Source: Eggerthella sp.
GTDB lineage: Bacteria; Actinomycetota; Coriobacteriia; Coriobacteriales; Eggerthellaceae
NCBI GenBank assembly: GCA_030540085.1
Contig: JAUNWY010000008.1
Coordinates: 1 to 64,000, forward strand
Length of the DNA stretch: 64,000 nt
Direction of reading: 5' to 3'
In this document: piece by piece, positions 44,956 through 53,999 of the stretch
Layout: every line of letters begins with the position of its first letter
How positions within the stretch are numbered: position 1 is the first letter of the stretch
Notes under the pieces: model-generated
Told to the model about the DNA's origin: nothing
Database searches by the model: none
Seen by the model: only the letters and a program-made list of their open reading frames with translations
Translations under genes and position numbers: made by a program

Positions 44956-45675
44956 TTAGCCGCAGAGCTTCGCGGCCTCTTCGACGCTCAACGAGCCTTC
45001 ATACACCGCGCGACCTGCGATAACACCTTCGATAGAATCGGCAACGGAAGCCAGATTCCTTACGTCTTCGATGCTTGCTACACCGCCCGACGCAATAACA
45101 GGATTGCCGAACACGCGCGCAACCTCGACATAGCGAGCTGCATCAATGCCCGTCTGCATGCCATCACGAGAAATATCGGTATACACCAGGTGCTTGAAAC
45201 CGAGCTTGCCCATTTCGGCAATAAGCTCTTCGGCGGGGACGCCTGCGCCTTCGCGCCAACCAGCCACGGCCACTTCGCCGTTCTTCGCATCAATGCCCGC
45301 AGTAAGCATATCGGGATACTTGGCCAAAGCAGCTTTCGCGAATTCAGGGTCGGTCACCAACGTAGTGCCCAACACCACGCGCGAGACGCCGGCCTCAGCC
45401 AAACGATCAATGGTTTCAAGGCTGCGGATACCGCCGCCCACTTCAATCTTCAAGCCGGTTTCCTTAATGATGCGCTCGATGATATCGATGTTTTCAGGCA
45501 CACCGCTTCGGGCTCCGTCGAGATCGACCACGTGAATCCAACGCGCACCCTGTTCCTTAAAGAGGGCAGCCTGAGCTGCAGGGTCATCGTTGTATACGGT
45601 TACCGCGTTATAGTCGCCCTTTGCCAGGCGAACCGCCTTACCGCCCAAAATATCAATAGCAGGAAGAATATCCAT
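44956..45675 (-). CDS. hisA: ProFAR isomerase
   Basis: Amadori isomerisation of ProFAR to PRFAR. The 239-residue TIM barrel has catalytic Asp8 in DILPAIDILGGKAVRLAKGD, the second Asp in VYTDISRDGMQTG and IASGGVASIEDV for phosphate binding. It is paralogous to HisF and shares its order of phosphate loops. No TrpF-like residues are evident, although many actinobacteria use a dual PriA; this could be tested by looking for trpF elsewhere. AAAGGAA precedes the ATG. Confidence 0.95.
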   Translation of the reverse strand: MDILPAIDILGGKAVRLAKGDYNAVTVYNDDPAAQAALFKEQGARWIHVVDLDGARSGVPENIDIIERIIKETGLKIEVGGGIRSLETIDRLAEAGVSRVVLGTTLVTDPEFAKAALAKYPDMLTAGIDAKNGEVAVAGWREGAGVPAEELIAEMGKLGFKHLVYTDISRDGMQTGIDAARYVEVARVFGNPVIASGGVASIEDVRNLASVADSIEGVIAGRAVYEGSLSVEEAAKLCG

Positions 45676-45748
45676 GATGTTCCTTTCGCAGAGGCCCAGT
45701 TCGTTCGATTCAACCGGGCAAACCTAGGCAGGTCTTTGCCGATGCTCC

Positions 45749-46414
45749 CTATTTGTTGGCTTCAACAACTTTCAGAAAGTTTGCCAACACCTTGGCGCCG
45801 GCATCCGATGACTTTTCCGGATGGAATTGAACGCCGAATACCTTCCCCTTCTGCACTGCGCACGGAAACGTTACCGAGTGCTTGGTGGTGGCAACGGCGC
45901 ATTCGTTTTCAGGAGCAATGTAGCTATGCGTGAAATAGAAGTACTCACCTGAGGCAATGCCATCGAACAGGGGGCACTCGGCAGTGAATTCAACGGAGTT
46001 CCAACCCACATGGGGCACTTTGTACAGCACACCCTGAGCATCCTTGGAAGGCATGCGAACCACGGTGCCAGAAACCACTCCCAGCCCGACGGGAAGGCTG
46101 GGATCTCCCACAGCTCCGTCGACGCCTGGACCAGCTGCGCCTTCCACGCCCGCCTCAAACAGCAAGTGCTCACCTAGGCAAATACCCAAAAAGGGTTTCC
46201 CGGCGGCAATGGCATCGCGCACCGCTTCCATCTGACCCGATTCCACCATATGCTGAGAAGCATCGGCGAACGAGCCTACGCCAGGCAGCACTACCGCATC
46301 GGCAGCTCGGATAATCTCAGGGTTGTCGGTGATGTGAGCATCACCACCTACCGCCTGAAGCCCGCGTTCGACGCTCTTCAAATTTCCCTTGCAATAATCA
46401 ACAACGGCAATCAT
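45749..46414 (-). CDS. hisH: Imidazole glycerol phosphate synthase, glutaminase subunit
   Basis: Supplies ammonia to HisF. The 221-residue class I glutamine amidotransferase has the nucleophile Cys in LGICLGEHLLFE, and FGVQFHPEKSSDAG with the catalytic His and Glu. It begins MIAVVDYCKGNLKSVERGL, as usual. The residue after ICLG is Glu where most have Met-Gln. A small Gly/Pro-rich insert (EGAAGPGVDGAVGDPSLP) follows the nucleophile region. Neither should remove activity. Confidence 0.95.
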   Translation of the reverse strand: MIAVVDYCKGNLKSVERGLQAVGGDAHITDNPEIIRAADAVVLPGVGSFADASQHMVESGQMEAVRDAIAAGKPFLGICLGEHLLFEAGVEGAAGPGVDGAVGDPSLPVGLGVVSGTVVRMPSKDAQGVLYKVPHVGWNSVEFTAECPLFDGIASGEYFYFTHSYIAPENECAVATTKHSVTFPCAVQKGKVFGVQFHPEKSSDAGAKVLANFLKVVEANK

Positions 46415-46473
46415 CGGTTGCTTTCAGCCTTTCTGGTAGAAGAATCGAGAAACGGGGCTTGCACCCCAATTCC

Positions 46474-47073
46474 CTACAAAGAGCCCTTGGTGGAGGGAAG
46501 CTCGCCTGCAATGCGCGGGTTGATTTCGAGCGCTTGGCACATAGCGCGACCAACCGCTTTGAAACATGCTTCCACAATGTGATGGGCGTTTTCGCCAGCC
46601 ACCATGCGCACATGCAGCGTAACCTGCGCATTCGTCGCAAACGCAATGAAAAATTCCTTGGCAAGCGAGGTATCAAACGTACCGAGCAGGCACAACGGTA
46701 CATCGACGTCCCAATGCAACTGGCCCCTACCTGAAATATCAACAGCGGCAAGCACCAAGGTCTCGTCCATGGGAAGGTACTGGGAGGCAAAGCGTGTGAT
46801 GCCACGCTTTTCGCCCATAGCCTGGGCAAATGCCTTACCAAGAACGATTCCCACGTCTTCTACCGTATGATGGGCGTCTACTTCGATGTCGCCTTCGGCC
46901 TTGACGTTCAAATCGAACAAGCCATGGCGGCCGAATGCGTCGAGCATGTGATCGAAAAAGGCAACGCCCGTGTCGATGCTGGTTTTGCCCGTCCCATCAA
47001 TATCGAGCGAAAGCGCAATATCGGTTTCCTTGGTGGTGCGGGAAAGCTCCGCAACACGTTCTTCCTGAGCCAC
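46474..47073 (-). CDS. hisB: Imidazoleglycerol-phosphate dehydratase
   Basis: Dehydrates imidazole glycerol phosphate to imidazole acetol phosphate. The 199-residue protein is the monofunctional dehydratase with its two manganese-binding motifs, FFDHMLDAFGRHG and AHHTVEDVGIVLG, and ENAHHIVEACFKAVGRA repeating the pattern. It lacks a fused histidinol-phosphatase domain. It starts two bases after the hisC stop. Confidence 0.97.
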   Translation of the reverse strand: MAQEERVAELSRTTKETDIALSLDIDGTGKTSIDTGVAFFDHMLDAFGRHGLFDLNVKAEGDIEVDAHHTVEDVGIVLGKAFAQAMGEKRGITRFASQYLPMDETLVLAAVDISGRGQLHWDVDVPLCLLGTFDTSLAKEFFIAFATNAQVTLHVRMVAGENAHHIVEACFKAVGRAMCQALEINPRIAGELPSTKGSL

Positions 47074-47075
47074 CG

Positions 47076-48146
47076 CTAGCTCCTTTCGTTCAGAATCTCT
47101 GCCAATGCACCCAAGAACACCTGGTTTTCCTCAGGAGAACCAACGGAAACGCGCAGGCAGTTCTCCAGATACTGAGAGTGCGAGAAGTCGCGGATCAGCA
47201 CACCACGATCATAGAGCCCCCGCCAAATCTCGTCGGCATCAGCCACGCGGAACAGGACGTAATTCGAATCGGAATCGAACACAGTAACTCCAGGCATTTT
47301 TCCCAGCTCTTCGAGCAGCACGCCACGCTGCTCGATTATCTGGTTGATACCAGGCACAAACAGCGAACGGTTTCGGTACACCGCCGTAGCAATAGCCTGC
47401 GAAACGGAATCGACCGAATAGGGCTGGCGCACCTTCAAGAACTCGCGGATAACGCTGGCATTAGCCAACAGGTAGCCCATACGAACGCCTGCAAGGCTGA
47501 ATGCCTTTGAAAAGGTGCGCAAGATTACCAAGTTCTCATACTGGTCAAGGTACGGGCGCATCGAAAAACGACTGAACTCAAAATACGCCTCGTCAACCAT
47601 GATAAGAGCATCGGAGGAATCGAGCAGCTTCCTCAAAAACGTCTCGTTAGCCATCTTGCCAGTAGGGTTGTTAGGGCTGGTGATAACGGCAAAGTCGATG
47701 TCGCCTTCAGCCATGCGGGCAAGCACTGCTTCTTCGTCGATATCGAAGTTTTCCTTGCGAGGAACGTTCACCACCTTGGTGCCCGTAAGGCGCGCATTAG
47801 CCTCATACACCGAAAAGGTAGGCGGTACATTCAAGAAGGTACGCCCAGGGCCACCCCAGGTAAGCGCCAAGTTGAAGAGCAATTCGTCGCCGCCGTTACC
47901 CAGCAGCACATTCTCACGCGAAAGCCCGTTTGCCTCAGCAATCAGATCGCGCAGCTCATTGCCCAACGGATCAGGGTAACGATTGAAGGGAAAACCCTTC
48001 AGCGCTTTCCTGATTTCCAGCTGAACTTCCTCTGGGACGTTGCTGGGGTTTTCGTTGGCAGAAAGGTACTGCTTAGCAGGCAGGTACTTCGGATCGTAGG
48101 GCACAATGCCCGCAAGGTTCGGATGAGAGTTGCGTACGCCGTGCAT
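47076..48146 (-). CDS. hisC: Histidinol-phosphate aminotransferase
   Basis: A PLP enzyme that transaminates imidazole acetol phosphate. The 356-residue fold-type I protein has YLSANENPSNVPEEV at the start, the SPNNPTGKMAN loop, VDEAYFEF and the PLP lysine in LRTFSKAFSLAGVRMGY. Three bases after hisD and two before hisB show tight operon packing. Confidence 0.95.
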   Translation of the reverse strand: MHGVRNSHPNLAGIVPYDPKYLPAKQYLSANENPSNVPEEVQLEIRKALKGFPFNRYPDPLGNELRDLIAEANGLSRENVLLGNGGDELLFNLALTWGGPGRTFLNVPPTFSVYEANARLTGTKVVNVPRKENFDIDEEAVLARMAEGDIDFAVITSPNNPTGKMANETFLRKLLDSSDALIMVDEAYFEFSRFSMRPYLDQYENLVILRTFSKAFSLAGVRMGYLLANASVIREFLKVRQPYSVDSVSQAIATAVYRNRSLFVPGINQIIEQRGVLLEELGKMPGVTVFDSDSNYVLFRVADADEIWRGLYDRGVLIRDFSHSQYLENCLRVSVGSPEENQVFLGALAEILNERS

Positions 48147-48149
48147 GGG

Positions 48150-49493
48150 CTACTTCGCCTCCGCAGCGCCGTTAACCTCGCCAGCAGCCTGGGCATCCTC
48201 GAATGCCTGTTCAACCAGCTTGCGGCGCAGACGAACGCTCTGAGCGTGAGCCCAAAGCCCCTCGTGATCGGCCAGGGTGATAACAGCCTCAGAATCACGC
48301 ATCAAGGCAGCAGGAGAATACTGCAGCACGCTGCTCTTCTTCACGAACTCATCGACGGAAAGCGGGCTGGAGAAACGAGCCGTGCCGCCGGTGGGAAGCG
48401 TGTGGTTGGGGCCAGCAACGTAGTCGCCCACCGCCTCAGGCGTCCATTCGCCCAGGAAGATAGCGCCTGCATGGTGAATAGCGCCCAACAGCTCCATGGC
48501 ATTGGACAGGTGCAGCTCAAGGTGCTCAGGAGCAATGATGTTCACCGTGTTGAGGGCGGTTTCGGTATCGGGGCATACGATAATCAGGCCTTTATTGGTA
48601 AGGGAAGCCGTGGTGATTTCCGCACGCGTAGAACCCTCCATGTGTTTTTCGATAGCAGCCTCGACCGCATCGGCGTATTCGGAGCTGAAGGTTACCAGGT
48701 AGCAGCTGGCCAGCGGATCATGCTCGGCCTGCGCCATAAGATCGATGGCAACCAGCTCGGGCAGAGCGGTTTCATCGGCAACCACGCATACCTCAGAAGG
48801 GCCCGCGATCATGTCAATTCCCACATCACCGGAAACGAGCTTCTTCGCAGCGGCAACGAAGGCATTGCCAGGACCGGTGATCTTGTCTACCGGCTTGATG
48901 CTCTTGGTTCCGTATGCCAGCGCACCGATAGCCTGGGCGCCGCCTACGGCATAAATCTCGGTTACGCCCGCAACGCGGCAAGCTTCCAAAATGGCAGAAT
49001 CAAGAGAACCATCCTTCGTGGGCGGAGTTACGCACACGATGCGCTTCACGCCCGCAACGGAAGCGGGGATGGCGTTCATCAGAACCGAAGAAGGATACAG
49101 AGCACGACCGCCGGGAACGTAGATGCCCACCGAATCAAGCGGCTCCACCTTTGCGCCAACCAAAGCGCCATCTTCGCGCATGGTGAACCAACCCTGCTGC
49201 TTCTGACGCTCGTGGAAATCGCGGATCTGGGAAGCAGCCTTCTGGATGGCGGCGGCCACCTTCGGGTCAACCTTGGCAATAGCTTCGTCGATGGCTTCCT
49301 GCGAAACGCGGAACTCTTCCATTTCCACGCCGTCGAATTTGGCGGTGTACTCACGCAGGGCCTCGTCACCGCGCTTGCGCACATCCTCGACGATATTCGT
49401 TGCAGCAACCAGGGCATCGGCGTTGAAAGCACCAACGCGGTTGAGCATCTTCTCTTCGAAAACCTGACCGGGAGCAAGTTCGATTCTTCTCAT
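48150..49493 (-). CDS. hisD: Histidinol dehydrogenase
   Basis: Oxidises histidinol to histidine in two NAD-dependent steps. The 447-residue zinc enzyme has the signature IDMIAGPSEVCVVAD, GTKSIKPVDKITGPGN and the catalytic region IIAPEHLELHLSNA with Glu and His. GGTARFSSPLSVDEF near the end is also typical. The start ATG follows GGAGAAC, and hisZG ends three bases before. Confidence 0.97.
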   Translation of the reverse strand: MRRIELAPGQVFEEKMLNRVGAFNADALVAATNIVEDVRKRGDEALREYTAKFDGVEMEEFRVSQEAIDEAIAKVDPKVAAAIQKAASQIRDFHERQKQQGWFTMREDGALVGAKVEPLDSVGIYVPGGRALYPSSVLMNAIPASVAGVKRIVCVTPPTKDGSLDSAILEACRVAGVTEIYAVGGAQAIGALAYGTKSIKPVDKITGPGNAFVAAAKKLVSGDVGIDMIAGPSEVCVVADETALPELVAIDLMAQAEHDPLASCYLVTFSSEYADAVEAAIEKHMEGSTRAEITTASLTNKGLIIVCPDTETALNTVNIIAPEHLELHLSNAMELLGAIHHAGAIFLGEWTPEAVGDYVAGPNHTLPTGGTARFSSPLSVDEFVKKSSVLQYSPAALMRDSEAVITLADHEGLWAHAQSVRLRRKLVEQAFEDAQAAGEVNGAAEAK

Positions 49494-49496
49494 GGT

Positions 49497-51194
49497 TTAG
49501 TTCTCCTTCGTCTGGGAATAGAGCACGTCGGCAAGCTGGCCAACACGCGGATTGGTACGATACGAGCACGGGTTGGCGAAGAAACGAGCGGTGGAAGCAA
49601 GAACGTCGTCTACTACCACCAGGTTGTTCTCGCGAAGCGTAGTGCCCGTTGCGGTGATGTCGATGATGCGTTCGGCCATGCCGGTGATGGGGGCAAGCTC
49701 GATGTTTCCGTGGAGCTTCACGATTTCAACGGGCATGCCCATCTTGGCATAGTAGGAACGGGTGATGTTGGGATACTTCGTGGCAACGCGAATAGACCCC
49801 AGCTTGCGATAGCGGCTTTCCACCGCCTCGGTAGTGCCAGCCGATTCTGCCACCACGAAACGGCAGCCTCCGAACTTCAGGTCGGCGAGCTCGACAACGT
49901 CGGGTGATGCTTCGATAAGGGAGTCCTCGCCACAAATACCGCAATCAGCAGCACCCAACGCAACGAAAACCGGCGCATCGGTAGGACGCACGAACAGATA
50001 CTCCACGTCGCCATTGCGCAACATAAGGGTGCGCCCCGCATCTGCCAAACCCGTCACATCCAAGCCGGCAGCTTCGAGCGTAGCAATAGCATCATCTTTC
50101 AGCGAGCCCTTCGGCACGGCAATGCGCAAGGAACGCGTTGCCTCGGAAGACTCCAGCGCCGCCATTACCTGCTCCAGGTAGAATGCGAAGCCTGCAGCGG
50201 GAACCTTTTCGGCGCCGTACTGGGCGAGCAAGTTGTCGTAGCGGCCGCCACCACCCAAAGGCGAGCCCAGGCCGGGAGCGTATGCTTCGAACACCAGGCC
50301 CGTGTAATAGTCAAACGAGCTCATTACCGAGAAATCGATAAGGACCTTGCCCTCCAAGCCCGATTCGATCAGCGCGTTGTACACGCCTTCCAACTCACTG
50401 ATGCCGCGAGCGCAGCCCAACGGCTCGAGCATTGCACGCACCTGTGCAAGCTCGGCCTTTCCGCCACGCAAGCGGGAAAGAGAGAAGATGGCACGGGCAA
50501 TGGCGGGAACCACACGGCCGGGATTGGCGATGGCAGGGTCGGCCAACTTGAAGCGGGATTTGTCCTCCGCTTCGTTCGAACCGCCATTGGCGGCGCGCTC
50601 GGCAGCGGCAACAAGTTCTTCCAGGTACACGAAATTAGAGGTGTGGTAGGCCTGCATAACGGCAGTTTTCCACTGATCTGAAGCGCCGCTGGCATCAAGC
50701 AAATCACGCAGAACGCCTGCCGAACCCAAGGCGATGGTAAATGTTTCCAGACCGCATTCGGAAAGGGCGGAAGCCAACAGCGAGACCAATTCAACATCGG
50801 CTTCGCTCCCTGCCGCGCCAATGCACTCAGCGCCGCATTGCGTTAGTTCGCGAGCAGCGGCCTCTGCCGTCTTTTCTCGGAACACGCGCTGGGTGTAGCG
50901 CAAACGCAATGGCTGATCCTGAGCCACTCCGCGCGTTGCGCACATGCGGGCAATCTGCATGGTAACGTCGGGGCGCATGGCCAAAAGATCGCCGTGGGAA
51001 TCGAAAAATTTGAACGGGGCCTCGGGCACGTGGCCACCGGCCTCCATCACATCGAGCACTTCCAACGTGGGTGTTTCTACGGGACGATACCCTTTCTGCG
51101 CAAAGCAGGCACGGACCCGAGCCGTAAGATCTTCGCGGACAAGCGCCTCATCGCTCATCACATCACGAAAACCAACGGGAGTGATGTAGTTCAT
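49497..51194 (-). CDS. HisZ-HisG fusion: ATP phosphoribosyltransferase, regulatory plus catalytic
   Basis: The first step of histidine synthesis in one 565-residue chain. Residues 1 to about 348 are HisZ, a catalytically dead histidyl-tRNA synthetase relative (GFRDVMSDEALVREDL, LAMRPDVTMQIARM, GGGGRYDNLLAQYG). Residues about 355 to 565 are a short-form HisG (RIAVPKGSLKDDAI, the PRPP loop DITATGTTLRENNL at 512-525, and a C-terminus without the regulatory domain). HisG and HisZ are usually separate proteins that form a hetero-octamer. The frame is continuous across the junction. It heads the his operon. The ATG has AAGAAGGAAT upstream. Confidence 0.92.
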   Translation of the reverse strand: MNYITPVGFRDVMSDEALVREDLTARVRACFAQKGYRPVETPTLEVLDVMEAGGHVPEAPFKFFDSHGDLLAMRPDVTMQIARMCATRGVAQDQPLRLRYTQRVFREKTAEAAARELTQCGAECIGAAGSEADVELVSLLASALSECGLETFTIALGSAGVLRDLLDASGASDQWKTAVMQAYHTSNFVYLEELVAAAERAANGGSNEAEDKSRFKLADPAIANPGRVVPAIARAIFSLSRLRGGKAELAQVRAMLEPLGCARGISELEGVYNALIESGLEGKVLIDFSVMSSFDYYTGLVFEAYAPGLGSPLGGGGRYDNLLAQYGAEKVPAAGFAFYLEQVMAALESSEATRSLRIAVPKGSLKDDAIATLEAAGLDVTGLADAGRTLMLRNGDVEYLFVRPTDAPVFVALGAADCGICGEDSLIEASPDVVELADLKFGGCRFVVAESAGTTEAVESRYRKLGSIRVATKYPNITRSYYAKMGMPVEIVKLHGNIELAPITGMAERIIDITATGTTLRENNLVVVDDVLASTARFFANPCSYRTNPRVGQLADVLYSQTKEN

Positions 51195-51672
51195 ATTCCT
51201 TCTTCCCTAAACACATGCTATTCCTGAACGTTTGCATAACGCATTGGCTGAAAACCCAAGCGTCTTTGCCTGCAAGCAAAGCATATTGTTGTCAACCTAT
51301 TTATTATGCCCGCTCGCTGCCTCTCTGCGCTTGGCGCTTGGCATCTTTACAGGCATTTTACGGAAGCATTCCCCCTGAAACCATCGCGGCAACCAATGCC
51401 AGACGCATAGGGCGCACTATATGATTACAGTTAGGGCCCAGTGGCATTCGCCGTTCGGGCGAGTGCTGCAACAATCCGCCATTCAGGTGAACACCGCTGC
51501 ACCCGCGACCCAAGCGTCTGGCGTATCGGCTGCCAGCGACTAAGGGGGAACAACGTTTCCGTTGGTGGTACTTTACCACAGTAGAGCGCTAAAGCAATTA
51601 AATCATGTCAGTTTCACATTTCATAAAGAAAGTTACGCCACATCTTCACGCAAATTAGCTGATCAAGATTAC
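51195..51672. other. Leader/intergenic region upstream of hisZG, structured
   Basis: No gene is supported. A 9-bp inverted repeat, GCCAGACGC with GCGTCTGGC (51398-51406 and 51514-51522), encloses an inner hairpin (CGCC-GTTC-GGGCG type near 51450-51470). A 6-bp hairpin, GTGGTA/TACCAC, lies at 51565-51579. No T-box core or run of His codons was found. It may be an unrecognised regulatory leader of the his operon. Confidence 0.4.
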
Positions 51673-51708
51673 TGAACGCGTTCATTAATAGAGGAAAAGG
51701 CGTATAAT
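51673..51708 (+). promoter_or_regulatory. Promoter and operator-like palindrome of the stress-protein gene
   Basis: TGAACGCGTTCA (51673-51684) overlaps the likely -35 region. A perfect TATAAT -10 box is at 51703-51708. The palindrome is of the same GAAC-N2-GTTC type as those near ubiD. Confidence 0.6.
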
Positions 51709-51743
51709 CAAAGGCAATAACAGAGCCTGAGGGGGCGATTTAC

Positions 51744-52220
51744 ATGGGGTTCAAAAACATCCTCGTGCCGTACGACAATTCCGAGCACGCAAACAATGCA
51801 CTTAAAGAAGCCATTAACATGGCTAGCGAAAATCCCGAGGCCACAATCCATGTAGTTGAGGTTGTTGCTCCACCACAAGACCTGGTGTACAGCAGCATCA
51901 ATCAAACCGGATTCGGCATGGGCGTTTCGGTTGTAGCCAAGGGCGATTTTGCCAAAGTAGTCGAAGAGCGCAATGCCGAACAGGACAAGGAACTGCAGGA
52001 AACCATCGCCGATGTGGTTGAAGGCTTCCCCGGCACCCTTACCGCAGAAGTGGTCTTCGGCATCTACACCATCGAAACCATTATCGAAACGGCAAAGCAC
52101 TACGATTGCGACCTTATCGTTATGGGTTCACGAGGACTGGGTGCTATCCGAGGCGCAATCGGCTCGGTCAGCTACGGCGTGCTTCGCTCCGCCGAAATTC
52201 CTGTACTGGTGGTTAAGTAG
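51744..52220 (+). CDS. Universal stress protein (UspA family)
   Basis: A 158-residue nucleotide-binding stress protein. It starts FKNILVPYDNSEHANNALKEA and has the ATP-binding pattern G-x2-G-x9-G-S in MGSRGLGAIRGAIGSVSYGV, ending AEIPVLVVK, so ATP binding is likely. The role is unknown beyond survival under starvation or stress. The ATG has GAGGGGG upstream. It is divergent from hisZG. Confidence 0.95.
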   Translation: MGFKNILVPYDNSEHANNALKEAINMASENPEATIHVVEVVAPPQDLVYSSINQTGFGMGVSVVAKGDFAKVVEERNAEQDKELQETIADVVEGFPGTLTAEVVFGIYTIETIIETAKHYDCDLIVMGSRGLGAIRGAIGSVSYGVLRSAEIPVLVVK

Positions 52221-52274
52221 AAAATCGCTTACCCGCAAAGTCCATTTAAGGGCAGCAGCATCTAGCATATTCCG

Positions 52275-52318
52275 CGAGAAAGGGCGGCGAGAACAATCTC
52301 GCTGCTCTTTCTCGTTTT
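52275..52318 (+). terminator. Terminator of the stress-protein gene
   Basis: An imperfect long stem CGAGAAAG..GCGAG with CTCGC..CTTTCTCG, followed by TTTT on the plus strand. Confidence 0.8.
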
Positions 52319-52390
52319 AAGATTCAATGAGGGTTATGGGGAAATCAGCCCTCAGCGAACAGCCCGAACTTAAGCAAGCCAAATGCAAAC

Positions 52391-52453
52391 GGACCCGGAA
52401 CGAGCTACCATTCCGGGTCCTACACCAAAGGCTCGGCACAATGATGCCGAGCC
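52391..52453 (-). terminator. Two hairpins after the first symporter gene
   Basis: A 10-bp stem GGACCCGGAA/TTCCGGGTCC (52391-52420) and a 9-bp stem GGCTCGGCA/TGCCGAGCC (52430-52453). The first has GTTTGCATTT after it on the minus strand. They end the gene at 52479. Confidence 0.7.
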
Positions 52454-52478
52454 CGACTTAATTGTGCGAAGGGTTCAG

Positions 52479-53888
52479 CTACGCCAAGCCGAGCCAAGTT
52501 TGCATAGTGGGCGCCCAACCCGTGAAAAACACGATGAGGATCAGCGCAGGCACACCATACTTCACCCATAAGCGAGTCCACTTCGGGAATGCAATACCCT
52601 CGCCGCGATCAGCCTCTGCCATGAATTTATCCCAACCCCAGCCGCGCTTGGTGGTACAGAACAGCACGAAGAGCAAACAACCGATGGGCAGGATGTTGTT
52701 GGAAAGGATAAAGTCTTCCAACGACTGCACATCGCCGATGCCCGGCACCAGGAAATCAGACCAGATGTTGTAGCCAAACACGCACGGCAAGGAAAGAAGC
52801 GCCAAAATAGGTGCGTTGATTGCCACTGCACGCTTGCGGGAAATATCCCACTGATCCATGGTGAAGCGAAGAATCGCCTCAAACACGGCAATGACCGAAG
52901 AGAGCGCCGCAGCTGCAACAAAGAGGAAGAACAGCGTGCACCACAAATGGCCCAAAGGCATCTGCTCGAATACCGTAGGCAATGTGAGGAACACCAAACC
53001 AGGGCCAGCATCAGGGCTGATGCCATAAGCGAAGCAAGCTGGGAAGATGATAAGGCCCGCCATGATGGCAACCAAGGCATCAAGCAGGGCAACGTTTACC
53101 GCCTCACCCGTGAGCTTCCTATCGCGCGTCACATAGCTGCCGAAAATAGACATGGAGCCAACACCGATTGAGAGCATGAACATGGCCTGGCTCATTGCAG
53201 CGTAGACAATCTGGGGGAAGCTGGCATTGGGGTTGTTGAAGAGGTTGTCGAAGTTGGGCAGCAGGTAGAACTCCAATCCAGCCTGGCCACCTTCCAACGT
53301 AAGGGAGTGCACACACAGAAGAGCCATGATGACGAACAGCGCCGCCATCATCACCTTGGTAATACGCTCGACACCCTTCTGCACGCCCATGGCACACACG
53401 CCAAAACCGATAGCGGCAACCAAAAGCATCCAGCCTGTAAGCTCCATGGGGTTACCGAGCATCGATCCGAACACCATCGTGACATCTTCCGTGCCGTCGA
53501 ACGTGCCCATTGCCGCCTTCACAAAGTAGGCAATGGTCCAGCCACACACCACGGTGTAGAACATCATAAGCAGATAGCAGCCAACCAAACCAAGCCACTT
53601 GAAGCGATGCCACTTCGAGCCCTGCGGCTCCAGAGCCTCGTAGCTACGCGCTAGCGAACGGTAGCTGGCGCGACCCATAGCAAACTCCATCACCAGCAGC
53701 GGCACGCCAAGCACCACCAGGAAAAACAGGATGAGGAGAACGAATGCCGCACCGCCGTATTCGCCTGTGATGTAGGGGAAGCGCCAGATGTTGCCCAAGC
53801 CGATAGCGCAACCAGCGCTGATTAGAATGAACCCAAGGCGGCTTGAGAACTTCTCACGCCCTTCGTCTACGATTTCTTTATCTGCCAC
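52479..53888 (-). CDS. Sodium:neurotransmitter symporter family transporter, copy 1
   Basis: A 469-residue LeuT-fold transporter that moves an amino acid or amine with Na+. The first membrane helix has GCAIGLGNIWRFPYITGEYGG, with the unwound region that binds Na+ and substrate. About 11 to 12 helices follow, with the short loop FYLLPNFDNLFNNPN and a late GAGL-type helix. Substrate unknown. The frame is open to 53951. The GTG at 53888 is chosen because AGGAG lies eight bases before it and MADKEIVDEGREKFSSRLGF resembles the paralog start. It lies 111 bases downstream of its paralog. Confidence 0.9.
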   Translation of the reverse strand: MADKEIVDEGREKFSSRLGFILISAGCAIGLGNIWRFPYITGEYGGAAFVLLILFFLVVLGVPLLVMEFAMGRASYRSLARSYEALEPQGSKWHRFKWLGLVGCYLLMMFYTVVCGWTIAYFVKAAMGTFDGTEDVTMVFGSMLGNPMELTGWMLLVAAIGFGVCAMGVQKGVERITKVMMAALFVIMALLCVHSLTLEGGQAGLEFYLLPNFDNLFNNPNASFPQIVYAAMSQAMFMLSIGVGSMSIFGSYVTRDRKLTGEAVNVALLDALVAIMAGLIIFPACFAYGISPDAGPGLVFLTLPTVFEQMPLGHLWCTLFFLFVAAAALSSVIAVFEAILRFTMDQWDISRKRAVAINAPILALLSLPCVFGYNIWSDFLVPGIGDVQSLEDFILSNNILPIGCLLFVLFCTTKRGWGWDKFMAEADRGEGIAFPKWTRLWVKYGVPALILIVFFTGWAPTMQTWLGLA

Positions 53889-53999
53889 AGCAGTTTCTCC
53901 TCTGCTTTCAATTGCAATGTTCGAAGTATACGCTCTTGAACTCCAAGGCAAGAGTTCAAGTCGCCGAATCGTCTCGGCAGGTAAGAGCCGAGCGGCACG

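Noticed and set aside
51440-51540. Cobalamin riboswitch upstream of hisZG
   Set aside because: A GCCACTGG segment recalls part of the B12 riboswitch, but the other conserved blocks are missing or in the wrong order.
51358-51579. 73-codon frame upstream of hisZG as a histidine leader peptide
   Set aside because: It has only scattered His codons, no run of them, and no attenuator with a T-run follows it.
25031-51684. LexA (SOS) boxes as an explanation of the GAAC/GTTC palindromes
   Set aside because: The Gram-positive LexA site has four bases between GAAC and GTTC. These have two, and the neighbouring genes are not DNA-repair genes.
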